Of a DNA stretch of 64,000 nucleotides, positions 50,993 to 61,838 are shown one piece after another (within the stretch, counting starts at the first letter, position 1; every line of letters begins with the position of its first letter). A program made the position numbers and the translations under genes. Below the pieces are notes generated by a model. That model was not told the DNA's origin, did not search any database, and was given only the letters and a program-made list of their open reading frames with translations. The stretch is from Geomicrobium sp. JCM 19039 (lineage in GTDB: Bacteria; Bacillota; Bacilli; Bacillales; Marinococcaceae): NCBI RefSeq assembly GCF_000698145.1, contig NZ_BAXB01000015.1, positions 1 through 64,000 of the forward strand, read 5' to 3'.

Positions 50993-51451
50993 TTACGGGG
51001 ATCCTCTAGTTAGGCATTGCAACCATACACCCGATTGTGCTTCTACTAAATGGTCATGAACAAAGCCAAATTGCCGATATAAATGAAGAGCAGGTGTGTT
51101 CAAGCTTCCAGTATGAACGTGTATAGGCGTTTCAGGGATGGAATGGGTAAGCAAATGGTTAACGAGACGCGTTGCGACACCTTTTCTGAAGTAAGACGGG
51201 AGCACGCATAGCCTCGTAATTTGAGCCTGGTTGGCCCCAGTTTCAAAAGCGATAAACCCAAGTAGCGTATCATCTTCAAAACAACCGAGGAATGTTTCCG
51301 TACTTGATTGAATTGAATGAACGGTATCTTTTAGATAAGGAATGCCGTCGAATCCAATTACTTTCGCCTCTTCTTCATATGCGGGGCACTGAACCGTTAA
51401 GATTTCTTCTGCGATGCCCGGTTCACTCGTGTTCACGAATCGAATTTGCAA
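50993..51451 (-). CDS. GNAT family N-acetyltransferase
   Basis: 152 residues. The acetyl-CoA site reads LCVLPSYFRKGVATRLVNHLL (R-x-x-G-x-A type), followed by NTPALHLYRQFGFV, the usual C-terminal strand. TTG start at 51451 behind AAGGGAGAGG. Substrate unknown. Confidence 0.8.
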   Translation of the reverse strand: MQIRFVNTSEPGIAEEILTVQCPAYEEEAKVIGFDGIPYLKDTVHSIQSSTETFLGCFEDDTLLGFIAFETGANQAQITRLCVLPSYFRKGVATRLVNHLLTHSIPETPIHVHTGSLNTPALHLYRQFGFVHDHLVEAQSGVWLQCLTRGSP

Positions 51452-51689
51452 TGAGAGCCTCTCCCTTCATGGGTTTTTTCCGAACAATTGATCAATTCAC
51501 ATTATTGTAGCATAGGTTGGCCATCTGTTCGATTGCCTTTTCGTATACCGTATGTTTCGTATAGCAAATAGGCGACGATTTGCTTACTGAAAAAAATGGG
51601 AGAAATTACAGAAAAAAATGATCATTGAAGGATTTATTTAATGTTATGATGAAAGTTACGGAGAAGGAGAATGTTGAGGAGGAATTTTT

Positions 51690-52644
51690 TTGAATCAACC
51701 GAGAACTCAATTACAAGAAATTATAGAAGCTGTCGAGTATGTCGTAGTCGGAAAACGTGAGGTCATCACACTAACGCTTACTGCACTTTTAGCACGGGGT
51801 CATGTACTTATTGAAGATGTTCCTGGTGTTGGAAAGACAATGCTCGTTCGTTCAGTAGCTAAAGCAACAAGTGCCGATTTTAAGCGGATTCAGTTTACCC
51901 CGGACTTACTTCCATCCGACGTCACCGGTGTATCAATATATAATCAACGCACGCAAGAATTTGAATTCCGTCCTGGCCCGATTATGGGGAATATTGTGTT
52001 GGCTGATGAAATAAACCGCTCCTCACCAAAAACACAATCAGCGTTGCTTGAAGCGCTTGAAGAAGGCATGGTTACCGTGGATGGTCAAACCCATCAACTG
52101 CCTGAGCCTTTCTTTGTCATGGCTACGCAAAATCCGATTGAGCACGGAGGAACGTACCCATTGCCCGAAGCGCAATTGGATCGCTTTTTATTCCGTATAC
52201 AGATGGGGTACCCAAATGAAATGGAAGAAATGGATATGCTTGATCGAACAGAGAATACTCATCCGTTTTCGCATTTGCAATCGGTCATTTCTGTAGATGA
52301 AATTGAACAATTACAACAAGAAGTCACCGGTGTGTATGTCGATGATTCTGTGAAGCAGTACATCGTCGCCATTGTTAGGGAAACGAGAGATCTTGAAGGC
52401 GTCGAGCTTGGCGTCAGCCGCGTGGTTCAATTGCGCTCATGCGTGCGAGTCAGGCGTATGCTATGTAAATGGTCGAGAATATGTGCTTCCTGATGATGTG
52501 AAATACCTTTCACCATTCGTACTCGGTCACCGATTGGTACTTCAGACCGATGTATTGGGAGCACAAGGGGAAGATACTGCTCTAATTGAACGCGTGTTAA
52601 AGCGTGTAAACGTGCCAGCAACCCGGAAAGATATCGTTCGATGA
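51690..52644 (+). CDS. MoxR family AAA+ ATPase, two frameshifts
   Basis: About 318 residues. Walker A GVGKTM, Walker B VLADEINRSSPKTQSALLEALEE and the ATQNPIEHGGTYPLPEAQLDRF sensor block are MoxR marks. Breaks near 52410 (C-run) and 52462 (G) are each repaired by one base. TTG start at 51690 with AGGAGGAA upstream. Together with the DUF58 and transglutaminase-like genes it makes the common MoxR cluster, in which the ATPase acts as a chaperone for a membrane or secreted partner. Confidence 0.88.
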
Positions 52645-53842
52645 AGTTCAAATACGGGAACTTTTTCGGTCTCGTGTTCCGACTGTTGTTCACGGTCATT
52701 ATGATTGCCGTGTTATACAGCTATGCCATGTTTCAAGGCGGGTTTATTAGTTGGTTTTTATTTTACAGTGTGGTAACCATCGTCGGTCTTGGTATGCTCT
52801 CGACCGTAACGCCACTTAAATTCGTACAAGTGAGTCGTACGATTCGTGACCATCAACTTAAGAACGGGGATCATACGACGGTTGAAGTGACTGTAAGGAA
52901 AACAGGCCCATTCCCTCTCCTTTATTTAGGCGTCATGGATGAAGTGCCAAAGGGGTGCGAGTTGAAAGTCACCCAGGTGCATTCTTTTTTATGTTGTTTG
53001 CCAAAGAGAAGACATACAGTTATGTCGTCAAAGGCGTCAAACGTGGATTGTACCCGTTCGATCACTTCACACTTGAGACAGGGGATATGATTGGATTTTT
53101 TCGCCGAAAAGCGATAAAGAAAGTGACGAATGAGCTTGGTGTATATCCAAACCTTGCCACGCTCCCCGATTCGTTTTTGCAAAGGAAGATGGAACCACAC
53201 CACTTGGCGAAACTTGAAGGCGGTGGACAGGCAAAATCAAGTTATGATGAGACGATGGATTTTTCTAACGTGCGTGAATATGTAGCGGGTGACCGCCTGT
53301 CAAGTATTGACTGGAAAGTCACCGCCCGTCAGAACAAGTTAGCAACAAAGGCTTTTGACCGTGAAGAAAGTCGAGGGTATACGGTCATGCTTGATACGAG
53401 GACAGAAGACAACGGCGCATTTGAGTCGGCGATTGAATGGACAGCAGGGCTAGTTGATCATAGCTTTGAACATGGGATTCTGATGAATTTCGCTGCTGTA
53501 GGTGAACGCTCCTATACGACGAAGAAAGGGCAAGATCATACGCATTTACGGCACGTAATGAATATTCTTGTCAAAATCACTCCAACAGCAGCTATGAAAC
53601 GCGCGCCCATTCAAAAAGGCTTCCAATTTCTAAACACGGTCATTTATGTGACCCCTACCCTTCATGACGGTGCCGTTGCGGATGTTCGTAAGCTAAAACA
53701 ATTGGGGCAGCATGTGATTGTTTTTTACGGAAATCACGAAGCAGCGCCAATCCAATTCAAACAGTTGCGTATTCCGACAATAGAAATGCCGCTCACTCAT
53801 CAAACCGATGTGCGTCGGGTGTCGAGAAGGAGGAGCAGCTAA
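52641..53842 (+). CDS. DUF58 family protein, frameshifted
   Basis: About 400 residues: two N-terminal hydrophobic segments, a soluble beta-rich part, then the DUF58 block VREYVAGDRLSSIDWKVTAR and a von Willebrand A-like end. The break near 52969 (AAAGTCACCC) is repaired by one base. It overlaps moxR and the next gene by a few bases, so all three are co-translated. Role: partner of MoxR; exact function not established. Confidence 0.82.
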
Positions 53843-56019
53843 TGCGAAGTGGGACATCTTTTTTTCAAAACCCTCAACACGTATTTTTGTATCTGCTCAC
53901 ATACATTTTATTGGCTGAATGGTTATTTCCATTGCCTTATTTTACGGATACCGGATACGTGCACGTATTCTTGTTGTTAACGGCATTTCTTTTTGTTGTC
54001 AATGCAATTTCGATGCATTTCATACTACGGCTTTTGTTTGTCACAGCTGCAATCTTGTATAGTATGCATACGATATTCTTTCAAGATGTGTTTTTAGGAA
54101 TCTCGTGGTGGCAAACGTTCTTATCGATGACGTTTGAGCAAACGCTGCTCATCTTTACGGGTGACTTGTACGCTTTGAACGAAATGTACCGCTCCTTTTT
54201 ATTCATGATTCTCTTAGCACTCATGAGCTTTCTCACGTTTTATTGGGTTGTCTACGTCAGGCGAATGATGTTTTTCTTTATATGTTCAGTCATTTATGTT
54301 GCTGTTCTTGATACATTTACGCTTTATGACGGCGCATGGGCGATGCTCAGGTTATTCATCATTGGGTTTGTGCTCGTTGCACATTTGAAGATGTCGCGGT
54401 TATCACTAACGTATATGAACATTTCCATGAGGCATTGGTGGCGTTGGTCGATCGTCACGTTACTCGTCGTTAGCATTGCAACAACTGCAGCTGTCTCAGC
54501 ACCAAAATTGACGCCGCAATGGCCAAATCCTGTTCCTTTCATTCAAGCTGCAGGCGGTTTTGGCACGGAATATGATACAGGCAACCGTCGGATTGGCTAT
54601 GGAGATCATGACGATCGTCTCGGCGGAGGTTTTGAAATGGATGATACGCCTGTCATGTATGCATCCGTTGATAACCTGGGTATTGGCGGGGTGAGTCCAA
54701 GCATGTGTATACCGGTCATGGTTGGGTAACAGAACAACATAGTGAAGCGATTGAAGAGAGAGGCCGTGTGCAGCTCTATGGAAATGACACAGAAGTAGAA
54801 GAGCAATCGGCGCATGTGACGTATACACCACGTTTAGCGCCAATGATATGATTTTTACGCAAGGTGAGTTTTTAGAAGCACATTCGAATGACAACCCCAT
54901 GAATTATTATGTAGATTCGGTGAGCGGAAGAATTGAGATGGGGACGGGGTACAATGAAGAAGCAGGTATGGAAATTGAGTATAACGATGCCGACTTCTCA
55001 ATAGAACGGATGGAATACACGCCATTAGATGACAGTGATGACCCGGAAGCGATTGTGTCCCGGTATTTGCAATTGCCAAACGAGCTTCCAGACCGGGTTC
55101 GTGAACTTGCCGATGATCTAACATCTGAGAGTGAAAATCGATATGACGCTGTGAAGGCCATTGAGACGCATTTGCGCCTTGAATACGATTATGAAATTGA
55201 GAACGTGCCAATCCCTGAAGAAGGACAAGATTATGTCGATCAGTTTTTATTCGACAGCCAGATTGGTTATTGTGATAACTTCTCTACCGCGATGGTTGTC
55301 ATGCTGCGTTCTCAAGACATTCCAAGTCGCTGGGTAAAAGGATTTACGTCTGGTGAGCTTTCTGGAACAGAAGACAACCAGAGCGTGTATGAGGTATCCA
55401 ATTCCAATGCCCACTCGTGGGTGGAAGTGTACTTCCCAAATGTCGGATGGGTACCGTTTGAACCGACACCTGGCTTTGATAATGAATCATCACACGTGTA
55501 CACGGACATCGAGATTGGGGATACCGAAGACGTGGACCCGATGGATGATTATGACCCTCTATTAGATGAGCAACAAGAAAACGCTGGGCTTGAGGAAGAG
55601 GAAGAAGGCGCAGCGGCTGTAGGCGGTGATTCATCATTCCCGACGGTTTAGTCGCTGTTCTACTCGGAGCTGTAGTCACCATCGCAGCAACACTGTTTTT
55701 CTTACGGAAAAAACTCATTTATGCATGGATGAAGCGAAAACACCAGTCAGTTAATTCAAAAGGGGACTTTTTGCAAGCGTATGAATCTGTGTTGTGGTAT
55801 TTGAAGTTTATTGGATTAACACGAGCAAGACATGAAACACTATCAGAGTATGCGTCGAGAATTGATTTTCGTTTTCAAGATGAACAGATGAGCGTTTTAA
55901 CGAATGTGTATCATGACTTGTATTACGGAGCTAAAGATCCGGTTCTTCCCGAAAAGACAGAGGGTCATATCCAGAAAATGTTTGATTATATTCACAAGAG
56001 CAGTTCATCGTTGCGTTGA
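53842..56019 (+). CDS. TgpA-like transglutaminase-domain membrane protein, three frameshifts
   Basis: About 726 residues. Six or so N-terminal hydrophobic segments, an extracytoplasmic transglutaminase-like core (catalytic Cys in IGYCDNFSTAMVVMLR, His in NAHSWVEVYFP, then GWVPFEPTPGF), an acidic linker rich in Glu, one more membrane segment (VAVLLGAVVTIAATLFFL) and a cytosolic DUF4129-like tail. Breaks near 54680 (G-run), 54832 (C-run) and 55651 (T-run) are each repaired by one base. Third gene of the MoxR cluster; likely acts on the cell envelope. Confidence 0.82.
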
Positions 56020-56098
56020 CCATTCTATCGTATATTGATAAAATTAATCTCGGATTTTAACACGAACGGCAGATAAAACATTCACGAGGTGCGAGCAA

Positions 56099-57639
56099 AT
56101 GAATAAGGAAATGAATGAAACGATCGCTGTTTTAGATTTTGGCGGTCAATACAATCAACTCATCACACGGCGAATCCGTGATCTTGGGGTGTACAGTGAG
56201 CTCTATTCAAACGAAGTGACGGCTGAAGAGCTTCAGCAATTGGACTTAAAAGGAATTATCTTCTCCGGTGGCCCAAACAGTGCCTATGTAGAAGGAGCAC
56301 CGACGTGCGATCCGAAGATTTATGATTTAGGCGTGCCGATCCTCGGCATTTGCTACGGGATGCAACTCATGACCCATCATTTTGGGGGCAAGGTAGAAGC
56401 GGCCAATCATCGTGAATATGGAAAAGCGATGATTCAAGTTGAGAACGAATCAAAAGTATTCAAAGCGTTGCCGAGTGAGCAACTCGTATGGATGAGTCAT
56501 GGCGATAAAATTGTTGCCCCACCTGAGAATTTCATCGTGGACGCAACGAGCCCATCATGTCCAGTTGCGGCGATGAGCAACGAAGCCGAGCAACTTTACG
56601 GTGTGCAATATCACCCAGAAGTTCGCCATTCCGAGCACGGCGACGCGCTTCTAAAAAACTTTGTGTACGAAGTGTGTAACGCAAGTGGCGAATGGTCAAT
56701 GGAAAACTTTATCGACATGGAAGTGAGAAGATTCGCGCAGCCGTTGGCGATCGCAAAGTGCTCTGTGCGCTCAGCGGTGGTGTTGACTCATCAGTGACGG
56801 CGATGCTCGTCCATCGTGCCATCGGCGACCAGCTTACGTGTATGTTCATTGACCACGGTTTGCTTCGCAAAAACGAAGGTGACCTCGTTATGGAAATGTT
56901 CGAAGGCAAATTTGATATTCATGTGAGACGAATTGATGCCGCTGATCGTTTTCTCGGAAAGCTCGAAGGCGTCAGCGACCCTGAACAAAAGCGTAAGATT
57001 ATCGGCAACGAATTCATTTACTTGTTTGAAGAAGAAGCGGCTAAGCTTGAAAACATGGACTTTCTTGCCCAAGGCACATTGTACACCGATGTGATTGAGA
57101 GCGGTACAGCAACAGCAGAAACGATTAAATCGCACCATAACGTTGGCGGGTTGCCTGAAGACATGCGACTCGATTTAATCGAGCCACTGAACACGTTGTT
57201 CAAAGATGAAGTTCGCATACTTGGAACCGAACTCGGTTTGCCAGAAAGCTTCGTATGGAGACAACCTTTCCCTGGACCTGGCCTCGGTATTCGTGTCCTC
57301 GGTGAAATTACCGAAGAAAAATTAGAAATCGTTCGGGAATCCGACGCCGTCTTGCACGACGTGCTTCAATCCCACGGACTCGACAAAGAGATTTGGCAAT
57401 TCTTCACCGCACTTCCAGGCATGCGAAGTGTTGGCGTCATGGGAGACTCCAGAACGTATGACTATACCGTAGGTGTACGTGCTGTCACATCGATCGACGG
57501 CATGACGTCAGACTGGGCAAGAATCCCACACGACGTGCTCCAAGAAATCTCAACACGAATCGTAAACGAAGTCGCACACGTCAACCGCGTCGTGTACGAC
57601 ATTACGAGTAAGCCACCCGCGACGATTGAGTGGGAATAA
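56099..57639 (+). CDS. guaA: GMP synthase (glutamine-hydrolysing), frameshifted
   Basis: Converts XMP to GMP. The glutaminase domain shows [10 protein letters not shown] (catalytic Cys) and GVQYHPEV; the ATP-pyrophosphatase P-loop is [10 protein letters not shown], and the C-terminal dimer part ends PPATIEWE. The break near 56724 (GAAGTGAGAAG) is repaired by one G, giving 513 residues, the length of B. subtilis GuaA. As the gene is needed for guanine nucleotide synthesis, the break is almost surely a sequence error. GAGGTG precedes the ATG. No purine riboswitch is visible in the short upstream gap. Its last 14 bases are one end of a direct repeat. Confidence 0.93.
57625..57638 (+). repeat. 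attL-like repeat at guaA 3' end
   Basis: ATTGAGTGGGAATA covers the last codons and part of the stop of guaA and recurs exactly at 60034-60047. The 3' end of guaA is a known integration site for genomic islands, so this is taken as the left attachment site. Confidence 0.75.
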
Positions 57640-57646
57640 GTTGCAG

Positions 57647-57691
57647 GAGAGTCGAAACCCCTTAATCAAAGGGAGTTCGGCTCTTTTTTAT
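57647..57691 (+). terminator. Terminator after guaA
   Basis: AGAGTCGAA pairs with TTCGGCTCT (one G-T pair), with an inner CCCTT/AAGGG-like pairing, followed by T6. It lies inside the left end of the island. Confidence 0.8.
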
Positions 57692-58088
57692 TTTCCAATT
57701 AAACTTTTGGGTTTATGCCTTTCAAGGTGTCCTTAGTAATGATTTTCCTGATAATACTCATAAATTCACTTTTCAGGTTCAAAGGAAACGTTATAAGTTA
57801 AAAGAAGATTTTTCGATAGTTTAAGCTTGCTACTTTTGCATATGAATCAGTTTGATACTATAAATACTTATTTTATAGAAATAATGGAAATGCATCAAAA
57901 TACTATTTAATCGATTTTTCATAGCTTTATTTGTTGCCTAAAATTAATCTATTTAGTTTGACATACTATTCATTTCTTAATGAGTAATTATACCCTCATT
58001 ACGGTCTGCAATTTTGCATAATACATAAAATGAGTTACTATATAACTAGGCAGAATAAAATGTTAATTACTTGACAGGGGGAGAAACT
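57692..58088. other. AT-rich leader region of island genes
   Basis: About 400 bases without a gene. Weak promoter elements are possible (TTGACA at 57958 without a good -10; TTGCAT at 58014 with TATATA 19 bases on), but none is convincing. Confidence 0.45.
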
Positions 58089-59021
58089 ATGAATGTTTTT
58101 AAATTAAATATTATAGTCGATAACGCCCAAATAGAATTAGAGGGTCAAGGAGAATTAGTTTACAAAATTTTTCAAGAGCTAAAGGAAAATGGATTAGGTA
58201 AATTAACTCCACTAACTAAAGAGTACTCTTCGAATCCAGTACTTGCTAACAATAGTGAAGAAATCTCAAACGATGTTCCAAAAACTAAGACCACCGATAA
58301 TTTAAAAGAAGATCCAAGTTTGGTAAAAAAAGATTTTCCTGCGTTACAAAATGTAGTACTGCAGGGTACGCCCCAAACAGAAAAAGATTGGTTACTGGTC
58401 TATGCCGCATATTGTTCTCAGCAAGGTGAATGTTCATTCACAAGAGATGACTTGCGAGCTAAATATGATGAAACTAATCGCAAGACTATACCACGAGAAA
58501 AAAACTTTTCAACAAATGTCAAATCTTTAATTAGTGACCAGTATATCTCTGCAATTAATGATACTGAATTTAGACTTGAGAAAACAGGGTTTGAAAGGGC
58601 AAAAGTGATTCTTTTAAGTTCACCAAATAAAAGAAAAACAAAACAAAATAGTTCATCTAGAAAGAAAAACACTCCAACAAGCTATAGCCTGTTAGAATTA
58701 GATTTGTCAGAAGAACAGCGAATTTCATTTAGAGATTTTTGGGAAAAGCATAAACATCCATCAAACATAGACAAGGCTGTAATTATTGCGAACTGGTTAA
58801 AGGTGGAAAAAGAAATTAATGATTATACACCAAACCATTTCTTTACGATGTTACGTACTATTGAAGAAAACACTAGTTTTAATATTGCAGCTGCAATTAA
58901 AAATGCAAAAAACACTAAGCATTTTTTTACTTATGATGCCGACAATAAAGTATATATCTTGACTCATATTGGTGAAGATCGCGTAAAAACACTAAAAACT
59001 GCTAGAAAGGAAGATGAATGA
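58089..59021 (+). CDS. Island protein A: unknown, apparent winged-helix domains
   Basis: 310 residues, no family recognised. Residues 1-35 form a short beta-hairpin and helix (LNIIVDNAQIELEGQGELVY), followed by a Lys/Asp/Asn-rich linker. Two helical regions resemble winged helices: about 105-185 (DWLLVYAAYCSQQGECSFTR through TEFRLEKTGFERAK) and about 215-305 (ISFRDFWEKHKHPSNIDKA through KVYILTHIGEDR, a typical wing). A basic stretch (NKRKTKQNSSSRKK) separates them. ATG at 58089 follows CAGGGGGAG. The stop overlaps the next gene by ATGA. Codon use is AT-rich. DNA binding is plausible but not shown. Confidence 0.65.
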   Translation: MNVFKLNIIVDNAQIELEGQGELVYKIFQELKENGLGKLTPLTKEYSSNPVLANNSEEISNDVPKTKTTDNLKEDPSLVKKDFPALQNVVLQGTPQTEKDWLLVYAAYCSQQGECSFTRDDLRAKYDETNRKTIPREKNFSTNVKSLISDQYISAINDTEFRLEKTGFERAKVILLSSPNKRKTKQNSSSRKKNTPTSYSLLELDLSEEQRISFRDFWEKHKHPSNIDKAVIIANWLKVEKEINDYTPNHFFTMLRTIEENTSFNIAAAIKNAKNTKHFFTYDADNKVYILTHIGEDRVKTLKTARKEDE

Positions 59022-59764
59022 ATAATCTAAGTTCTTTTTCTTTGCATATCCCCAATCTAAATAGACGAACTGCTAGTGACTTAATACCAATTTTTGCTTA
59101 CTATCTGCAAGAAATCAAAGGAGTAACTCCGTTTTCAGCATCTGACATAGCTTCTTGTTTTAATGAATTGGCTATTAAACCTTACTCCAATATTTCATCA
59201 TTTTTAAGTTCAAAGGCAAAAGGAAAGACAATAATATTCCTTAAACAGAAAAAAGGGTATACTTTGAGCAAGCAAGCAAAAGATTTATTGGCAAAAGAAT
59301 TGTCAATGCCCGTTGATATACCTGTATCAAGTGCTTTAATTGATCTATTTATTATAGAGGGAACTCCTTACTATATTAAAGGAATTGCAAAACAAATGGC
59401 TCAATGTTATGAATGTGGGTTTTATGACGCAACTTTAGTCCTGATGCGTAAACTATTAGAAACATTAATAATTGAGAGCTTTGAGCGCTTTGGAGTTGAC
59501 AGTGCTATTAAAGATAGCAAAGGAGATTTTCTTTATTTAAGTAATCTGATACCAAAATATTTAGAATCTGATAAATGGAATACCAGTAGAAATTTAAATA
59601 AGAATATTCTTAAGATCAAAAAATATGGTGATTTGAGTGCTCATAATAGACGATTTAAAGCGAAAAAGTCAGATATAGATGAATTTAAATTTGAACTACG
59701 TCAAGTATTACAAGAAGTAATACTTGCTATTGATTATTCTAGTTGGAACAGAGCTGCTAAATAA
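59018..59764 (+). CDS. Island protein B: winged-helix-like start, DUF4145/HEPN-like end
   Basis: 248 residues. The first 95 look like a winged helix (TPFSASDIASCFNEL, then TIIFLKQKKGYTLSKQAKDLL as the wing), similar in layout to the second half of protein A. Residues about 115-245 are helical and include MRKLLETLIIESFERFG and KKYGDLSAHNRRF, the conserved G-(D/N)-x-x-A-H step of DUF4145/HEPN-like domains, which occur often in restriction and other defence proteins. The start overlaps protein A by four bases, so both are made together. Function unknown; a role in DNA or RNA based defence is a guess. Confidence 0.6.
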   Translation: MNNLSSFSLHIPNLNRRTASDLIPIFAYYLQEIKGVTPFSASDIASCFNELAIKPYSNISSFLSSKAKGKTIIFLKQKKGYTLSKQAKDLLAKELSMPVDIPVSSALIDLFIIEGTPYYIKGIAKQMAQCYECGFYDATLVLMRKLLETLIIESFERFGVDSAIKDSKGDFLYLSNLIPKYLESDKWNTSRNLNKNILKIKKYGDLSAHNRRFKAKKSDIDEFKFELRQVLQEVILAIDYSSWNRAAK

Positions 59765-60033
59765 TCGAAGGGATGATTGATAATTCTCACTAAGAAAAAA
59801 TCAATGTTCAAAATAGAATTTATTTGTTATTTTTTGAGTTAACGTCATTACAAAAAGATATTTTTTAAAGGTGTTCAATTCTAAAAAGCCGAATTGATTT
59901 CTCATTTCTGCTTTGTGATTTATTTAAAATTCTGTGGCACACTTTATTATCAATTTTCATGTTTTTATTGTTTTTGATATTTCCCGAAATCCTATCATAT
60001 CAATGATATTGCATTATATTGTATTGGCGAAGT

Positions 60034-60047
60034 ATTGAGTGGGAATA
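60034..60047 (+). repeat. attR-like repeat of guaA island
   Basis: ATTGAGTGGGAATA, identical over 14 bp to the guaA 3' end at 57625-57638, in the same orientation and 2409 bp away. The bases on either side differ, so the match is exact and limited. Confidence 0.75.
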
Positions 60048-60056
60048 GTAACAGAT

Positions 60057-60108
60057 GCCCTGAAAACCTTGGTAAAACCGAGTTTTTAGGGCTTTTATAT
60101 TTTTTTTG
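60057..60108 (+). terminator. Terminator right of attR, likely the original guaA terminator
   Basis: GCCCTGAAAAC pairs with GTTTTTAGGGC around a longer loop and is followed by TTTTATATTTTTTTT. There is no gene directly before it on the plus strand, which fits its having served guaA before the island was inserted. Confidence 0.65.
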
Positions 60109-60284
60109 CATAGTTGTTGTATAAATTGAAGTTTGTTGAACAGCGGATAATTTCGTTAGATTAAGAATCAAAAAATTAATGATTCTCCAACTTACCGCTC
60201 AATGTGTATACTTATTTTAAAATGGATGGTCCAATTATTACGACGTTGTAAGAGAAATCGTGTGATTGTAATGGAGGAGGATGT

Positions 60285-60830
60285 ATGTTCCAAGAGATAC
60301 AAGCTGTATTCATTGATCGAGACGGGTCAATGGGTGGAACGGGTCATTTTATCCTCCCAATTGATTTTTCGCCGTATCCATTCACCCGTAAAGCGCTAAA
60401 AAAGCTAAAAGATCACGGCGTGAAGCTATTTGCTCTAACGAATCAGCACCGGATTAGTAAGGGCGAGGCAACAGTAGCGGACTTTCGAATGGAATTCGAC
60501 GAGCTGGGCTTTAATGATTCGTTTATTTGTCCTCATAGTCCAATTGAACGGTGCGGATGTTATAAACCTGAGATTGGCTTGCTTTTAGAGGCTCAAGAAA
60601 AATATTATTTAGATCTTAAAAAGACCGTTATTATCGGAGATGTAGGTTCAACGGATATGTTAGCTTCACATAAAGTGGGTGCTTACAAGATAGTAGTGGC
60701 GACAGGTTGGGGCGAGCGCTCAAAAAGTGATTATCGTCAGACTTGGCTAGAGACAGAGGCTGACTATTATGCAGAGCACTTGCTTGATGCCGTAGATTGG
60801 ATACTAAAGAAGGGAAAAGGTGCTAAGTAG
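60285..60830 (+). CDS. HAD-IIIA family phosphatase (GmhB/histidinol-phosphatase-like)
   Basis: 181 residues. Motif I is FIDRDGSMGG (both aspartates), motif II lies in LFALTNQ, and motif III/IV in VIIGDVGSTDMLASHKVGA. Two cysteines in RCGCYKP recall the zinc loop of GmhB-type enzymes, although one of the usual ligands is not evident. GGAGGAGG precedes the ATG. The following methyltransferase starts directly at its stop codon, so the two are coupled. Substrate unknown. Confidence 0.8.
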   Translation: MFQEIQAVFIDRDGSMGGTGHFILPIDFSPYPFTRKALKKLKDHGVKLFALTNQHRISKGEATVADFRMEFDELGFNDSFICPHSPIERCGCYKPEIGLLLEAQEKYYLDLKKTVIIGDVGSTDMLASHKVGAYKIVVATGWGERSKSDYRQTWLETEADYYAEHLLDAVDWILKKGKGAK

Positions 60831-61546
60831 ATGATTCCACTCGTATATGATCAAATTAATCAGTGGGGAAAAGACGATGAATTCTTTTTACAGTTATTGA
60901 AAAAGGTACAGCCGAAGAACGTAGCCGATGTAGGCTGTGGCACAGGACGGTTTACAATCCACCTAGCAAGAGCTGGCTACGATGTAACCGCAATTGATCC
61001 GAATGCTGAAGCGATTGCTTTAGCGAAGGAGAAAGAACATGCCGCCGAAATAAGCTGGATGATTGGAGATAGCGCCACGCTACCATCAGAGAAGTTTGAT
61101 GCTGTCATCATGACGGCAAATGTAGCCCAGGTCTTTTTGACGGATAAAAGCTGGCAACAAACCCTTACTGACGTGTACCGCTCTTTAAAACCAGGTGGAC
61201 ATTTTCTCTTTGATACGCGCAACCCGAGCGCAAAAACATGGGAAGTATGGGAACAAGACCAAACCCTGATCGGGCAGTAGACGAGGCTACAGGGGACCCG
61301 CTTGAAATATGGACAGCTTACGATGGTTTTGTTGACGGTGTGTATACGTTTTATGAAACGGTTAAACATGCAAAAACAGATGAAATTCTTGTGCATGAAA
61401 AAATGCAATTAATATTTCGCACGGAGGAAGAGATTACACATTCGCTAGAGCAAGCTGGTTTCGCACAGGTGCAAGTTTATGGTGACTTTGACTGGAAAGC
61501 AGCAGGAGTGGAAACGAAAGCGTTTGTTTTTCACAGCATAAAGTAG
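60831..61546 (+). CDS. Class I SAM-dependent methyltransferase, frameshifted
   Basis: About 238 residues. NVADVGCGTGRFTIHLA is the SAM-binding loop, AIDPNAEAI the acidic strand end, and LKPGGHFLFDTRNPS a conserved step. The break near 61262 (CCAAACCC) is repaired by one A, after which the C-terminal part continues to 61546. It begins directly after the HAD gene's stop. Acceptor unknown. Confidence 0.82.
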
Positions 61547-61838
61547 GGCTAAGATTCTAGCTAATCGACCATAATTTGTACTAGTAGGAATAATGAATTT
61601 GGTCATCAACATTTTCACAAACTCAGGTGTTGCCATAGAGATTACATCTAAAAAACCATCAATAACGAAGCAAACAATCTCACCATTTTTGTACTTTTTA
61701 CTTACTTGTTCATTAGATAGCCTCCACTACGTCAGATCTAAGAAAGGGTATACATAAATTTAGCTCACTGACGTTCTATTCTTAACAGCCCCTGTCGTTG
61801 ATTAGTTCAGAAAGCATTAGAAAGTAGAGGTGGTAGAA

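Larger units (their letters stand above)
57639..60047. mobile_element. Putative guaA genomic island (2.4 kb, two genes, no integrase)
   Basis: The segment between the two 14-bp repeats is 2409 bp, clearly more AT-rich than the chromosome on either side, and holds two overlapping genes that run with guaA plus AT-rich flanks. It contains no integrase, relaxase or transposase. A terminator-like hairpin stands just inside each end: one right after guaA, and the one after the right repeat would be guaA's original terminator. It may be a trimmed island, or a non-autonomous element moved by an integrase encoded elsewhere. Confidence 0.65.
59765..60284. other. Gene-free stretch with right island end
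   Basis: About 520 AT-rich bases. No coding frame is convincing. It holds the right copy of the guaA repeat (60034-60047) and a terminator (60057-60108), nothing else recognised. Confidence 0.5.

Noticed and set aside
56020..56098. Purine riboswitch before guaA
   Set aside because: Only about 80 bases separate the genes and no aptamer-like structure is visible.
57640..60047. Phage or integrase gene inside the guaA island
   Set aside because: Neither island protein shows tyrosine or serine recombinase residues; no further frame of size exists there.
60202..60399. Frame overlapping the HAD gene start
   Set aside because: Overlaps the better supported HAD phosphatase frame with its GGAGGAGG site and motif I.
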